64,000 bases of DNA from JANQOH01 sp965243325. Its GTDB lineage: Bacteria > Pseudomonadota > Alphaproteobacteria > UBA7887. A program made the position numbers and the translations under genes. The first letter of the stretch is position 1; each line of letters starts with the position of its first letter. The notes beneath the pieces are model-generated. The model worked only from the letters and a program-made list of their open reading frames with translations. It had not been told where the DNA came from and searched no databases. This document shows, piece after piece, positions 9,301-18,043 of the stretch. The stretch covers positions 3,162,001-3,226,000 of the forward strand of contig CBDEUQ010000003.1 of the NCBI GenBank assembly GCA_965243325.1. Direction: 5' to 3'.

Positions 9301-9539
9301 GTGCAGGGATCATTCTGTTGGCCCAACGGACGTTCAACATGGCTGTCCGCCCGCGCCATCCCAGCCCACCGAGAGAATGCCATGGTTGACATCAGCCACG
9401 GCGATTGAGGTATCCGGAGGTCTACGGGAGGCTCGAAAAGTGTCATACTTGGTGTGGGATTGATTCAGAGATAGAAAGCGGTGATGTCCGGAGAAAGGTC
9501 GTTATATCAATTGGTTATTGAAGACCGGCGAGCGCCGCG

Positions 9540-10106
9540 CTAGACGAGCGCCCGTCGGATGCAGCGCGTCATTGCGGCGTGATCCCCCGCGTTGGACCGG
9601 CGCGAGGCGTCCAGCCAGGCAGCCCTGTCGATGCGCGTGAGCTCGACGGCGTGCCCGGCGCGCGTGGCAAGCTGCTTCGGATACTGGAGCTGCGTGCGGC
9701 CGTTGCCCTCGCGGAACGGGTGAACATGGTTGATGTCGCCCAGCACCGGTCCCGCACCCTCGGCGAAGCCACCCGGCCCCGACCCCCGGAAATACTCCGC
9801 CGCGACGATGCGGCGGTGAACGTCCGCCATGCCGGCCATGATGAACCGCCGCGGCTGGAAACGACTCCCGCCCCTGGAGATCTCGACGGCGCGGATCTCG
9901 CCCGCCCAGGCGTAGACGTCCTGGAACAGGTGGTGATGGATCGCCTTCAGGTGGGCGAGGTCGAAATCGCCCGTCGGTACGCGCTCAAGCAGTCGTTGGG
10001 CGACGAGCTGACGTTCCGCCGCCTCCAACGCCCGGGCGTCCCGGATGTCCAGCCTGTTGCGGAGAACGGTGCAGTCGGGCGGATAGCAATAGTCTCGGTC
10101 GCTCAT
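9540..10106 (-). CDS. Fic/Doc-family protein (probable AMP-transferase toxin)
   Basis: 188 residues from ATG 10106, where MSDRDYCYPP is the typical start. The Fic core is complete (FQDVYAWAGEIRAVEI, then HPFREGNGRTQL). The motif has the catalytic His and the anion-binding GNGR, but the second Arg of the canonical HxFx(D/E)GNGRxxR reads Leu. That Arg orients the ATP phosphates in class I Fic enzymes, so activity may be altered; I also recall active-looking relatives with Leu here. The start overlaps the stop of the upstream antitoxin by 4 bp, so the two are co-translated. Family knowledge: such enzymes AMPylate targets such as DNA gyrase; the target here is unknown. Confidence 0.87.
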   Translation of the reverse strand: MSDRDYCYPPDCTVLRNRLDIRDARALEAAERQLVAQRLLERVPTGDFDLAHLKAIHHHLFQDVYAWAGEIRAVEISRGGSRFQPRRFIMAGMADVHRRIVAAEYFRGSGPGGFAEGAGPVLGDINHVHPFREGNGRTQLQYPKQLATRAGHAVELTRIDRAAWLDASRRSNAGDHAAMTRCIRRALV

Positions 10107-10324
10107 TCGGCCGCGGCGACACGGCCGCGGTCCTTGATCCGGCGGAGGATATGGGCGCGCCGCCGCTCGGGCGACCACCCCTCGCGCTCGAACATCTCGA
10201 ACATAGCGATCTCCTCCGCCGTCAGAGGATTGCCCTCGATCGCCTGGAAATGCCGAGCCTCTGCCAGCCGATCGTTCGCGGCGGTCACGTCACGGGAAGC
10301 AGAATCATGCGGCATCTCGGACAC
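10103..10324 (-). CDS. Fic-partner antitoxin (VbhA/FicA-like)
   Basis: 73 residues, mostly helical, with AIEGNPLTAEEIAMFEMFE and a basic end. It matches small antitoxins that plug the Fic active site through an inhibitory helix (S/T)xxxE(G/N). Here Glu-Gly is present (FQAIEGN), but the Ser/Thr four residues earlier is Phe, so the motif is only partly conserved. It overlaps the fic start by 4 bp, and antitoxin-first order is usual. Confidence 0.75.
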   Translation of the reverse strand: MSEMPHDSASRDVTAANDRLAEARHFQAIEGNPLTAEEIAMFEMFEREGWSPERRRAHILRRIKDRGRVAAAE

Positions 10325-10676
10325 AGTGCGACCGTATCACTTTGAGTCGGTGAAGGCGAAAGGGCCCGCACGAAACGAGCGGGTCGCGGTGGACCGGATC
10401 GGACGGCCCGCGGGACGCGGTGCTGCTTCGCCGCCGCCGTGACGGCGAAGTCCGGACTCCAGGGAAAGCGGGTGAAGTCCGGGCAGTGGCGCCGGTTCGG
10501 TGTTTCCCGCGCCGGCATTGCCTGTCGAAGCGCCCGGCGACGAGGGCCGATCGCCCTCGCGGAACGCCCCGTGGGTGGCCGCTGAGCGTGTCCCCGGGCG
10601 GCGCGTCCGGCAATTCCCCAAGCGTCCCGTTCGGCCCTCTCGCGCCGCCGTCGATCGCACGCTTCCACCGGCCCGA
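10325..10676. other. Intergenic region, nothing supported
   Basis: About 350 GC-rich bases between the Fic module and the lipoprotein gene, read by overlapping arginine-rich frames on both strands that look like artefacts of base composition. No promoter, terminator or repeat is clear enough to call. Confidence 0.35.
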
Positions 10677-11111
10677 TCAGCGCGTGCGAACGATGACGAG
10701 GCACCGCATCAACACCATCCACCGGTCCCGGCCGGCGGTTTGATAGGCGTCGGCGGCGCTCCGGCACCCGAGGGCCTTCGCGCGAAGGTATTCGAGCTGC
10801 GCCTCGCCCTCATGGCGGTCCGCGGGGTCCGGGCGCGAATACCAGGTCTCGCCGTACCACCCGCGCATCGTCGCCTCGCACTCGAGGCGGTCGGCCGCGC
10901 TCATCGGCAGCGGCGTCGCCTCGTCGACCGCCAGGCAGGCGCGCGCGGGCTTTTCCGGATCGCCCGGCGTCGGGGCGAACGTCTCGCCCCCGCCCGCGCA
11001 CCCGACGAGGGTCAGCGTGGCCGCCGCCGCCAGGGTCGCCGCCAGCCGCCGCCTCTTCGTCCGTTGGGCGGCGGCTCCGGTACCGTCACTCCGCTGCCGG
11101 CGCGGCCGCAT
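10677..11111 (-). CDS. Small predicted lipoprotein
   Basis: 144 residues. A basic N-terminus and a hydrophobic stretch (LAATLAAAATLTLVGC) end in a lipobox-like LVGC, so export and lipidation at that Cys are likely. The mature part has four further Cys and no domain I recognise. It overlaps the amidase 3' end by 26 bp and is last in the run HyuA-deformylase-amidase-lipoprotein, so it may share the amidase transcript; a cell-envelope role would fit but is inference. The N-terminal basic tail before the signal is long, so translation may start a little later at a non-ATG codon. Confidence 0.65.
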   Translation of the reverse strand: MRPRRQRSDGTGAAAQRTKRRRLAATLAAAATLTLVGCAGGGETFAPTPGDPEKPARACLAVDEATPLPMSAADRLECEATMRGWYGETWYSRPDPADRHEGEAQLEYLRAKALGCRSAADAYQTAGRDRWMVLMRCLVIVRTR

Positions 11112-11838
11112 TCAGGAGGGCACACAGAACGGCATCGCACTCGGCGTCCCAGATTCCGTCGACCGCGCGCGGGCGGAAGTGGCGCTGGAAGGCGGCGACC
11201 GCCGCCTCCGTCGCCGCGTCGTAGTCCCCCGTCGCCCGCACGCCGTAACCGTACGCCGACAGCGACGACTGCGCGCGAACGACAGCGGCGCCGCGGTCGC
11301 CGGGCGCCAGCGAAGCGCGCGGCGGGACAGCGGCCACGGCCGGCCAGACGCCGACGCCCCTGCGCGCGAGTCGCGCCCAGTCGAAGAGCTCGCCCGGGTC
11401 GCGCTTGCGCGCCGGCGCGACGTCGGCATGGCCCACTACGCGGCACGGCGGAATGGCGTGCCGCGCGACGGCGGCGGCGGCGACCCGTTCCAGCGCGGCC
11501 ATCTGCGCCTCGGGAAAGGGCCGGTAGCCGTGCTCGTGACCGGGATTGACCAGCTCGATGCCGATCGAGCGGCCGTTCACGTCGCCGTCGCCGGCCCATT
11601 CGCCCACGCCTGCGTGCCAGGCGCGCCGCTCCTCCGGCACGAGGCGCCACACCGTCCCGTCCTCGTCGACGAGATAGTGCGCGCTGACGCGCGAGCGCGG
11701 GTCGCACAGCCGGTCGAGCGCCGAGGCGGCGTCCGGCATCCCGGTGTAGTGCAGCACCAGCATGTCGACCGCGACGCCGGCGCGGCGCGGACCGTGGTTG
11801 GGCGACGGCCGTTCGACGGGAGCCCGGCCTGCCGTCAC
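11086..11838 (-). CDS. N-acetylmuramoyl-L-alanine amidase with peptidoglycan-binding domain (AmiD/AmpD-like)
   Basis: 250 residues from GTG 11838, chosen because it overlaps the deformylase TGA as GTGA; ATG 11850 is also possible. The Amidase_2 zinc domain shows VDMLVLHYTG (first His), AWHAGVGEW, SIGIELVNPGHE and VVGHADVAPARKRDPGELF (second His and catalytic Lys region). A C-terminal PG-binding repeat (LAPGDRGAAVVRAQSSLSAY, then DYDAATEAAVAAFQ) follows. It cleaves the bond between MurNAc and the peptide, in wall recycling or remodelling. No signal peptide is visible, which suggests a cytoplasmic, recycling role. Confidence 0.9.
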   Translation of the reverse strand: MTAGRAPVERPSPNHGPRRAGVAVDMLVLHYTGMPDAASALDRLCDPRSRVSAHYLVDEDGTVWRLVPEERRAWHAGVGEWAGDGDVNGRSIGIELVNPGHEHGYRPFPEAQMAALERVAAAAVARHAIPPCRVVGHADVAPARKRDPGELFDWARLARRGVGVWPAVAAVPPRASLAPGDRGAAVVRAQSSLSAYGYGVRATGDYDAATEAAVAAFQRHFRPRAVDGIWDAECDAVLCALLNAAAPAAE

Positions 11839-12449
11839 GGCGCCGCCCATCTCTCCCGCGTCGGCCAACGCTCGACGAGATCGAGGAAGAGCGGGTCGAT
11901 GGCGCCGGCCTCGCGCGCCGCGTGTTCGGCGAGCGGCCCGGGCGAATCGTTGAAGGCGAGCAGCGAGAGGTCGCCCATGCGCATCGGATAGAGCACGCCG
12001 TCGAGATGGTCGCACTCGTGCTGCAGCAGCGCCGCCCAGGTGCCCGTCGCCTCGTGCGTGATGGTGTCGCCCGCCAGGGTCCGGTACTGCACGCCGATGC
12101 GCGGCCAGCGCGGCACGCGCCCGTGCAGGCCGGGGATCGACAGGCAACGCTCCCACACCAACTCCTTCTCCTCGACCAGCGGCGTGAGCACGGGGTTGAC
12201 CATGGCCGTCCACGGCACGGGCGCGTAGCCGGCGCCGGCCGGAATGCGGTCGGCGCGCAGCCGGTAGACCACGAGCCGCTTGCCGACGAACACCTGCGGC
12301 GCGGCGACGCCGCTCGCGCCGAGGTCCTCCAGCGTGTCGCGCATGTCGTCGGCGAGCCGGGCGATTTCAGGATCGGTCGGGTCCGCGATCTCCTCCGCCT
12401 TGCGGCGCAGAATCGGATGCCCCATCCGCGCGATCTTGAGTATGGCCAT
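11835..12449 (-). CDS. def: Peptide deformylase
   Basis: 204 residues from ATG 12449, preceded by GGGAGAG. It removes the formyl group from nascent proteins with a metal ion. The three family motifs are visible: GASGVAAPQ (motif 1), WERCLSIPG (motif 2, with Arg in place of the usual Gly of EGCLS) and QHECDHLDG (motif 3, HExxH). The variant motif 1 and the ERCLS form place it in the divergent proteobacterial group, often a second copy in the genome. It overlaps HyuA upstream by 83 bp and the amidase downstream by 4 bp. Confidence 0.93.
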   Translation of the reverse strand: MAILKIARMGHPILRRKAEEIADPTDPEIARLADDMRDTLEDLGASGVAAPQVFVGKRLVVYRLRADRIPAGAGYAPVPWTAMVNPVLTPLVEEKELVWERCLSIPGLHGRVPRWPRIGVQYRTLAGDTITHEATGTWAALLQHECDHLDGVLYPMRMGDLSLLAFNDSPGPLAEHAAREAGAIDPLFLDLVERWPTRERWAAP

Positions 12450-14556
12450 GCTTCTCTCCCTGTCCTTCCCGTTCGAGACGGATCGCGCCCTCCCCGGCAA
12501 GCCGGCCGCGCCAGCCCGGCGGGATCAGCGTCGTCGCGTCGTACTCCTCGACGATCGCCGGGCCGCGGCGCGGCGTTGCCAGGTCGCTACGTCCGATCAC
12601 CGGCGTCTCGAGCCAGCCGCGGTCGCCGAAGTAGGCGCGCCGCGACGCGGCGTGCGCGGCCGCGGCGCCGGCGAGGCGCAGCCGCCGGGGCATGCGCGGG
12701 CGCTCCGGCACGCCCTGGCCCACGACCTGCATGGAGACGAGCACCACCGGCTCGTCGGGCCCCGCGCGATGGCCGTAGGTGCGCTCGTGCTCGACGCCGA
12801 ACGCCTCCTCCAGCGCGGCGATCCCGGCGCCGTCGAAGGCGCCGTCCGGCGCCGGCACCGTGAGCTCGTAGATCTGCCCCTTGTAGTGCATGGCGGCGGC
12901 GCGGCGGATGCGGATGCGCGACGCGGGGAAGCCGTCGCTCCGCAACTGCCGGCGCGCCTCGTCCGCCAGCTTGTCCCATTCGGCGGTCAGAACGCCGGGA
13001 TCGACCTCTGCGAGCACGCGGTTGAGAGTGCGCGCGTAATGGTGCTCGACGTCGGCGTACAGCATGCCGAACGCCGAGAACACCCCCGGCGCCGGCGGCA
13101 CGATGATGCGCGACATGCCGAGGGACTCGGCCATGCCGGCGGCGAACAGCGGCCCGTTGCCGCCGAACGCGAACAGCGCGAATCCGCGCGGGTCGCGGCC
13201 GCGCTCGCTGGAGACGGCCTTGATCGCGCGGATCATGTTGGACGCGGCGATGGCGTGGGCTCCCCACGCCGCCCGTTCGACCGAAAGGCCCATCGGCCGC
13301 GCGACGCGGGCGGCGAACGCCGCCTCGGCGCGTGCCTTGTCGAGCCTGAGCGCGCCGCCGACGAGACGGTCGGGGTTCAGATAGCCGAGCAGGACGTTGG
13401 CGTCGGTGACCGTCGGCAGGTCGCCGCCGCGCGCGTAGGCGACCGGCCCGGGATCGGCGCCCGCGCTCTCGGGACCGACGCGCAGCGAGCCGGCGGCGTC
13501 GATGCGGATCAGCGAGCCGCCGCCGGCGCCGACCTCGGCAAGGTCGATCGCCGGCGTCTTGAGCAGGTATCCGGCGCCGGTCAGCAGGCGGGACCCGACC
13601 ATGATCCCGCCGCCCACCGCGAACTCGCGGCAGCGCGCGAGGGCGCCGGACTCGATCGACGCCGCCTTGGCGGTGGTGCCGCCCATGTCGAAGGAGATCA
13701 CGTCGCTCTCGCCGAGCGTCGCGGCCACGGCGCGCGCGCCGACGGCGCCGCCCGCCGGGCCCGATTCGACGATCTTGCACGGCTGCGCCGCCGCCGCCGC
13801 GTCGGTCGTCAGCCCGCCGTTCGACTGCATGAGCAGCAGCGGCGCGGCGACGCCGGCGGAGTCGAGGTCGCGCCGCAGGTCGGCGAGCCAGGCGCGGATC
13901 TTCGGCATGACGTAGGCATTGATCGCGGTCGTCGACGTGCGTTCGTACTCGCCGATCTCCGGCAGCACGTCGCACGACAGGCAATACGGAAGCCCCGGCG
14001 CCGCCGCCTCGATGAGCGCGCCGAGCGCCCGTTCGTGCGCATCGTTGGCGAAGCAGTTCAACAGGCACACCGCGATCACGTCGACGCCTTCGGCGACGAG
14101 CGCCGCCACCGCGCGCTCGGCGCCGGCGCGGTCGAGCGGAACGACGACGGCGCCGTCGGCGGCGACGCGCTCGCTCACCTCGAGGCGCAAGTGGCGCGGG
14201 ATCAGGGGCTGCGGCTTTTCCCACGCCATGTCGTAGAGGCGCGGCATGCGCAGATTGCGGATTTCGAGCAGGTCGCGGAAGCCGCGGGTCGCGATCAGGC
14301 CGGCCTTCGCGCCCCGGAGCTCAAGGATGGCGTTGGAGCCGACCGTGGTGCCGTGCAGCACCTCGCTCGCGGCGCCGGGCGGGCGGCCCGCCGCCGCGAA
14401 CAGATCGGCGAGCGCGGCGGCGATCGCCTGCGGCCCGCCGCCGCCGGACGGCACCTTGCGGACTTGTGCGGCCCCGTCGTCGTCGAGCAGCACGATGTCG
14501 GTGAACGTGCCGCCGATGTCCACGCCGATGCGGCACGCGGGCGTCGAGTCAGGCAT
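12367..14556 (-). CDS. hyuA: Hydantoinase/oxoprolinase subunit A (HyuA-like)
   Basis: 729 residues. It is a member of the N-methylhydantoinase A/5-oxoprolinase family, which opens hydantoin or oxoproline rings at the cost of ATP. The ASKHA-type ATPase fold shows GVDIGGTFTDIVL at the start, LHGTTVGSNAILE, the central ESGPAGGAVGA and SFDMGGTTAKA, and later GAGGGSLIRID and FGGNGPLFA. HyuA normally works with a HyuB subunit, but no hyuB is adjacent, so it is either an orphan or the partner lies elsewhere. The last about 27 codons run into the deformylase gene in another frame and look unconserved. It is divergent from the split ABC substrate-binding gene. Confidence 0.92.
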   Translation of the reverse strand: MPDSTPACRIGVDIGGTFTDIVLLDDDGAAQVRKVPSGGGGPQAIAAALADLFAAAGRPPGAASEVLHGTTVGSNAILELRGAKAGLIATRGFRDLLEIRNLRMPRLYDMAWEKPQPLIPRHLRLEVSERVAADGAVVVPLDRAGAERAVAALVAEGVDVIAVCLLNCFANDAHERALGALIEAAAPGLPYCLSCDVLPEIGEYERTSTTAINAYVMPKIRAWLADLRRDLDSAGVAAPLLLMQSNGGLTTDAAAAAQPCKIVESGPAGGAVGARAVAATLGESDVISFDMGGTTAKAASIESGALARCREFAVGGGIMVGSRLLTGAGYLLKTPAIDLAEVGAGGGSLIRIDAAGSLRVGPESAGADPGPVAYARGGDLPTVTDANVLLGYLNPDRLVGGALRLDKARAEAAFAARVARPMGLSVERAAWGAHAIAASNMIRAIKAVSSERGRDPRGFALFAFGGNGPLFAAGMAESLGMSRIIVPPAPGVFSAFGMLYADVEHHYARTLNRVLAEVDPGVLTAEWDKLADEARRQLRSDGFPASRIRIRRAAAMHYKGQIYELTVPAPDGAFDGAGIAALEEAFGVEHERTYGHRAGPDEPVVLVSMQVVGQGVPERPRMPRRLRLAGAAAAHAASRRAYFGDRGWLETPVIGRSDLATPRRGPAIVEEYDATTLIPPGWRGRLAGEGAIRLEREGQGEKHGHTQDRADGASDSAPQGGGDRGPDRS

Positions 14557-14587
14557 GACGGGGCGTTCTCACGTCTTCGGGTCCGTC

Positions 14588-14662
14588 CGGGCATTGCGCG
14601 CCGGGTCGGTTCGACTGTACGAAATCGCCGCGGCGTGCGACAGGAATCGTTGCACCGGCCGC
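14588..14662. repeat. 75-bp dispersed repeat, copy A
   Basis: It runs from CGGGCATTGCGCGCCGGGTC to GAATCGTTGCACCGG and is almost identical (about five differences) to copy B at 20164-20238 in the same orientation. It lies between hyuA and the N-terminal piece of the split substrate-binding gene, 40 bp before the ATG. It could be promoter/leader DNA duplicated with the gene or part of a mobile element. Confidence 0.85.
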
Positions 14663-14701
14663 CGTGCGAAGACGCTCCTGGAACCACACGCGGAGAATCC
14701 C

Positions 14702-15355
14702 ATGAATACCCGGTTCGGGCCGCTCGCATCGGCGCTTGCGCGCCTGGTCTCCGGATCGGCGAGCGCCGCCGACCTCACCGTCGGCTACCAGGAGGTCTAC
14801 GGGCCGTGGAAAGCCCGGATGGAGGAGTTGAGGACGGAAGGGCTGGGCGGCCGCAGCGTCGCCTTCGTCAAGCTCGCGCCGGGCGCCGAGGTCATCGACG
14901 CCCTGGCGTCGGGATCGGTCGACATCGCGCTGAACGACTCCGCGCCCACCGCCGCCGCCTACACCCGCGGCGTCGATCTGCAGGTCATCTACGTCTACGG
15001 CGACATCGCCGATGCCGAGGCCCTCGTGGTCCGCGAGACGATCGTCACGCCGCAGGACCTGCAAGGCACGACGATCGCCGTCCCCTTCGCCTCCACCACG
15101 CACTTCCACCTGATGTTCGCGCTCGAACAGTTCGGCATCGGCCCCGCCGCGGTCGAAATGGCGCAGGTCGCGATGGTCGCGCGTTCGGCGTTCACCGCGG
15201 ACGAGCCCGAGCTCGCGTGCCTCTGGATCAAGACGGTTGCCGCGGCCGACGCCGATTACCGGGCCAACCCCGACGCCTACGGTCCCGGCTCCGCGACCGC
15301 AGCGGCCATCGCCCGGTCCGTCTCCCATCATGGAGCCACGCCGTGGCCCGCATGA
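14702..15355 (+). pseudogene. N-terminal part of a taurine-type ABC transporter substrate-binding protein (split gene)
   Basis: From ATG 14702 the frame encodes a signal peptide (MNTRFGPLASALARLVSGSA) and a NitT/TauT-type periplasmic binding fold: VTVGYQEVYGPW-like start, GSVDIALNDSAPTAAAYTRG, IVTPQDLQGTTIAVPFASTT and DYRANPDAYGPGSATAAAIA. Homology stops at about 15330; the last ten residues (SHHGATPWPA) are out of family. Normal proteins have about 330 residues, and the missing end is found at 20289-20537. No tauB/tauC-like genes are nearby. The piece could still yield a truncated protein. Confidence 0.85.
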
Positions 15356-17085
15356 TTCCGTCGGCTCCACCCAGCTTCAATGAGAGCCTGGGCGAAGAGC
15401 GTGTGTTCAGGGCCCTCCGCACACTCCCCGACGAGATCACTGTAATCTACTCCCTCCGCTGGATTCACCCCGGTCGCCGACGGATGCTGACGGCGCCATT
15501 GAAAGCCCAGGGCGAAGGCGACTTCGTCCTATTCGACCCGCGTCGGGGCGTTCTCGTTGTCGAGGTAAAGGGCGGTGAAGTCTGGTGCGAAAGGGGACGC
15601 TGGTTTCAGAAAAACCGCAAGACCGGCGCCGTCATGGACATCGACCCGGAGAAGCAGTCCGGGGATACGATGTACCGAATCAAATCCGAAGTGGAGAACA
15701 GGGTCCCTGCAGCGAAAAGCATGCTCTTCTGTCACGCCGTGTGGTTCCCAGACGGTAAAGTAGATCGGAGCCAGCTGCCAATGAATTATCACCCCGAAAT
15801 CACACTCGACGCGGAGGATGTGTCGCAGGTCCAGGTCGCCATTGGACGTGCATTCGCCTTCTGGGCGACGTTATACAAGGACAGCGGTGGCGTCTCCAAT
15901 GAAGTCGCCCGACAGGTGTTCGATACTCTCGCGCCGACGCTCTCTCTGGTGCCCTCGGTGAAGCAACGAATCGATGAGACACAAGAGCACCTTGTCCGCC
16001 TGACGGACGAACAGACACGTATCGTCGGCTTTCTGGATGACCAGGCCCATGCCGCCATCGTGGGACCCGCTGGCACCGGGAAAACGCTCCTTGCGGTCGA
16101 AAAGGCCAGACGACTGGCGTCTTCCGCGGAGCCCGTGCTTTTCCTTTGCTACAATGCGGCGCTTCGCGACCATCTTTCCAGAAATCACCAGCTGCCGAAT
16201 GTTCGGTATCAGAACTTTCACGGCCTCGCCCGGGAGGTCGCAGGTCCCGACGGAACGCTTGAGGAAGCTGTTGACACGCTACTTGAGCACCTCGCCGATG
16301 ATGAGCCTCTGCCCTACGACCACCTTATCCTGGACGAGGCGCAAGATTTCGATCGCGATTGGCTCGAGTTTCTTCAGGCCCGATTTCAAGACCGCGCATT
16401 CTACGCTTTCTATGACCCGCACCAAAACATCCAAGGGGAGCTAGATACCGCATGGCTGGACAAGATCCCGTGCCGCTTAAATCTGACTCGCAACTGCCGC
16501 AACACCCTCGAGGTTGCCCGTTCCGCCTACCGAGCCGCCGGACTTCCCACCGCTCCAAACCTCGGCGCCACGGGGCCCAAACCCGTTATTCATCGTGTCG
16601 ACTCCGCCCAGGATGCGGTCAAGCTAGTGAACAAGCTCGTCGCCGCTGCTCGCACCGACTATCGGATTCCGCCCGATGAAATCGCAGTCCTTACTCTAGA
16701 GTCCCTTGATGACTCGCCCCACTGGTGCCTGCCGAGGCTGGGCGGCAAGCCCACTGCCGCTCGTCCAGAGCGAGGCCACGTTACACTCAGTACTGTTCGA
16801 CGATTCAAAGGTCTTGAGGCCACGGTCGTGATCATTGTAGATGCTGATTTCTCGAGAGCCGTCCACGATGAGTGGCGTCGGAGACTCTATGTGGCTTGCT
16901 CAAGAGCTCGCCTATTCGTTCAAGTAATCTCCAACACGAAAGAATCTGAATTGACAGAGTCGGTAAGAGAGTTCTCAGGATCAGACAAGGCCCGACCAAG
17001 TTGGTCCAATCTCGCGAGACACCTTGGCGCCCGTATTGCAGGAGGAAACGAAGATGATCCGTTCGTCAAACCAAAAACTTGGTGA
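15343..17085 (+). CDS. NERD-domain superfamily 1 helicase (UvrD-like), first gene of a defence-like operon
   Basis: 580 residues from GTG 15343 (GGAG seven bases upstream; ATG 15352 is the alternative). An N-terminal NERD nuclease-like domain carries the expected Asp60 and Glu74-x-Lys76 (DFVLFDP, VVEVKGGE). A superfamily 1 helicase follows: Walker A GPAGTGKT (241-248), Walker B DEAQD (331-335), LNLTRNCRN, TLSTVRRFKGLEA (about 488) and RRLYVACSRAR (about 516). NERD-helicase fusions are thought to process DNA and are common in defence loci. Composition is lower in GC than the neighbours. It overlaps the next gene by 32 bp. Role in defence is inference; the fold calls are secure. Confidence 0.88.
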   Translation: MARMIPSAPPSFNESLGEERVFRALRTLPDEITVIYSLRWIHPGRRRMLTAPLKAQGEGDFVLFDPRRGVLVVEVKGGEVWCERGRWFQKNRKTGAVMDIDPEKQSGDTMYRIKSEVENRVPAAKSMLFCHAVWFPDGKVDRSQLPMNYHPEITLDAEDVSQVQVAIGRAFAFWATLYKDSGGVSNEVARQVFDTLAPTLSLVPSVKQRIDETQEHLVRLTDEQTRIVGFLDDQAHAAIVGPAGTGKTLLAVEKARRLASSAEPVLFLCYNAALRDHLSRNHQLPNVRYQNFHGLAREVAGPDGTLEEAVDTLLEHLADDEPLPYDHLILDEAQDFDRDWLEFLQARFQDRAFYAFYDPHQNIQGELDTAWLDKIPCRLNLTRNCRNTLEVARSAYRAAGLPTAPNLGATGPKPVIHRVDSAQDAVKLVNKLVAAARTDYRIPPDEIAVLTLESLDDSPHWCLPRLGGKPTAARPERGHVTLSTVRRFKGLEATVVIIVDADFSRAVHDEWRRRLYVACSRARLFVQVISNTKESELTESVREFSGSDKARPSWSNLARHLGARIAGGNEDDPFVKPKTW

Positions 17086-18043
17086 GGATGACCTCATCCA
17101 GCAGCCGGGCCACATTGAGAAGGTGTGGTCGGTTATTGACGCATCGTTACCACAGTACTGGAATCTCTTCGTCGAGAGCGTAGTGCCGCCGGAACCGGCG
17201 GCCCGTCTGGCCACGAAATTCAAGACCTCAAGCGGGACGATTCCTGTCGAGTCCGGACGTGTTCTTGCCCACCTCTTTGAAAAGGCCGTTAGCGATTACG
17301 AAAAGGAAGCCGAGAAATATCGGCGCTTCTTCGATTTAGAGGCGCTCGAGGAGTACCACGACGACCCTAATGCCTTCAAGCAGGCGCTGTCGCGAGATGT
17401 CCCAATCATTGCCAACACCCTCCGCAGCCGCCGCACCGAACTCAAGGAGTGGCAGAAGAGCTTCCGGAGGGCGCGCGCAAAAGACTTACTCGCAGTCTTC
17501 GAGAGCGTTCTCGACTTTATCGGCGAGTGGCGGAAAGCGCACCCCATCGAAAAGTACGTCCAGCATGCGTTTGCATCAAAGCCGTCCGGCTTTGAACTAG
17601 ACCCTCTCGATGACGACGAGACCATGTTTATCACAAACGTCATTGGGATGGGCATCAAGAGCATTGTGCTGTTTCACCTCCATCCCGAACGTCTCCCGCC
17701 CAGGGGTCGAAATGGGCTTTATGGACTCTACTTCTTGTCGAAGATGCAGAACTTCGGGCTTCCGAGCAGCTCCTCCGAGTTTCTTATGGTGAATGACGTC
17801 AATCCAACCCCTGACGGTAGTATCACCATGGACCATAATTTCTGGTATCCGTACGGGCTATTTTCGCTCTATTCTCTTCGTGTCTACAACTGGATCGAGG
17901 TACGCTCCCAAGAGGTTGGGGTTACGCTCGATCCTAGACTGCGTTTCGTCTACTCTGACAGATTTTTTGACGCTGTCTGCACCCAGCATCAAGCTGACCT
18001 CCGAACCATGCTCGCCCACGAGCGCTTTGAGATCCCAGGATGA
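17054..18043 (+). CDS. Unknown 329-residue protein, second gene of the defence-like operon
   Basis: ATG 17054 has a strong AGGAGG eight bases upstream, located inside the end of the helicase gene, so translation is coupled. I do not recognise the family. The first half is strongly helical and charged (VSDYEKEAEKYRRFFDLEAL, RTELKEWQKSFRRARAKDLL), the second half is rich in aromatic residues (NFWYPYGLFSLYSLRVYNWI) without a clear membrane span. A hydrophobic GIKSIVLFHLH stretch is near residue 215. It could be a structural or specificity subunit bridging the two helicases. Its last four bases overlap the RecQ-like gene (ATGA). Confidence 0.8.
   Translation: MIRSSNQKLGEDDLIQQPGHIEKVWSVIDASLPQYWNLFVESVVPPEPAARLATKFKTSSGTIPVESGRVLAHLFEKAVSDYEKEAEKYRRFFDLEALEEYHDDPNAFKQALSRDVPIIANTLRSRRTELKEWQKSFRRARAKDLLAVFESVLDFIGEWRKAHPIEKYVQHAFASKPSGFELDPLDDDETMFITNVIGMGIKSIVLFHLHPERLPPRGRNGLYGLYFLSKMQNFGLPSSSSEFLMVNDVNPTPDGSITMDHNFWYPYGLFSLYSLRVYNWIEVRSQEVGVTLDPRLRFVYSDRFFDAVCTQHQADLRTMLAHERFEIPG

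Noticed and set aside
9016..9539. A complete HicAB locus
   Set aside because: Only the C-terminal half of HicB is recognisable and no HicA double-stranded RNA-binding-like frame is found beside it.
10285..10767. Arginine-rich frames between the Fic pair and the lipoprotein gene
   Set aside because: Several overlapping frames on both strands, none with a binding site or conserved pattern.
12280..15342. A very long plus-strand open frame (from 12280, continuous with the NERD-helicase)
   Set aside because: Up to 15342 it is antisense to hyuA and overlaps the substrate-binding gene in another frame; it is arginine-rich and has no domain. Only the part from 15343 is real.
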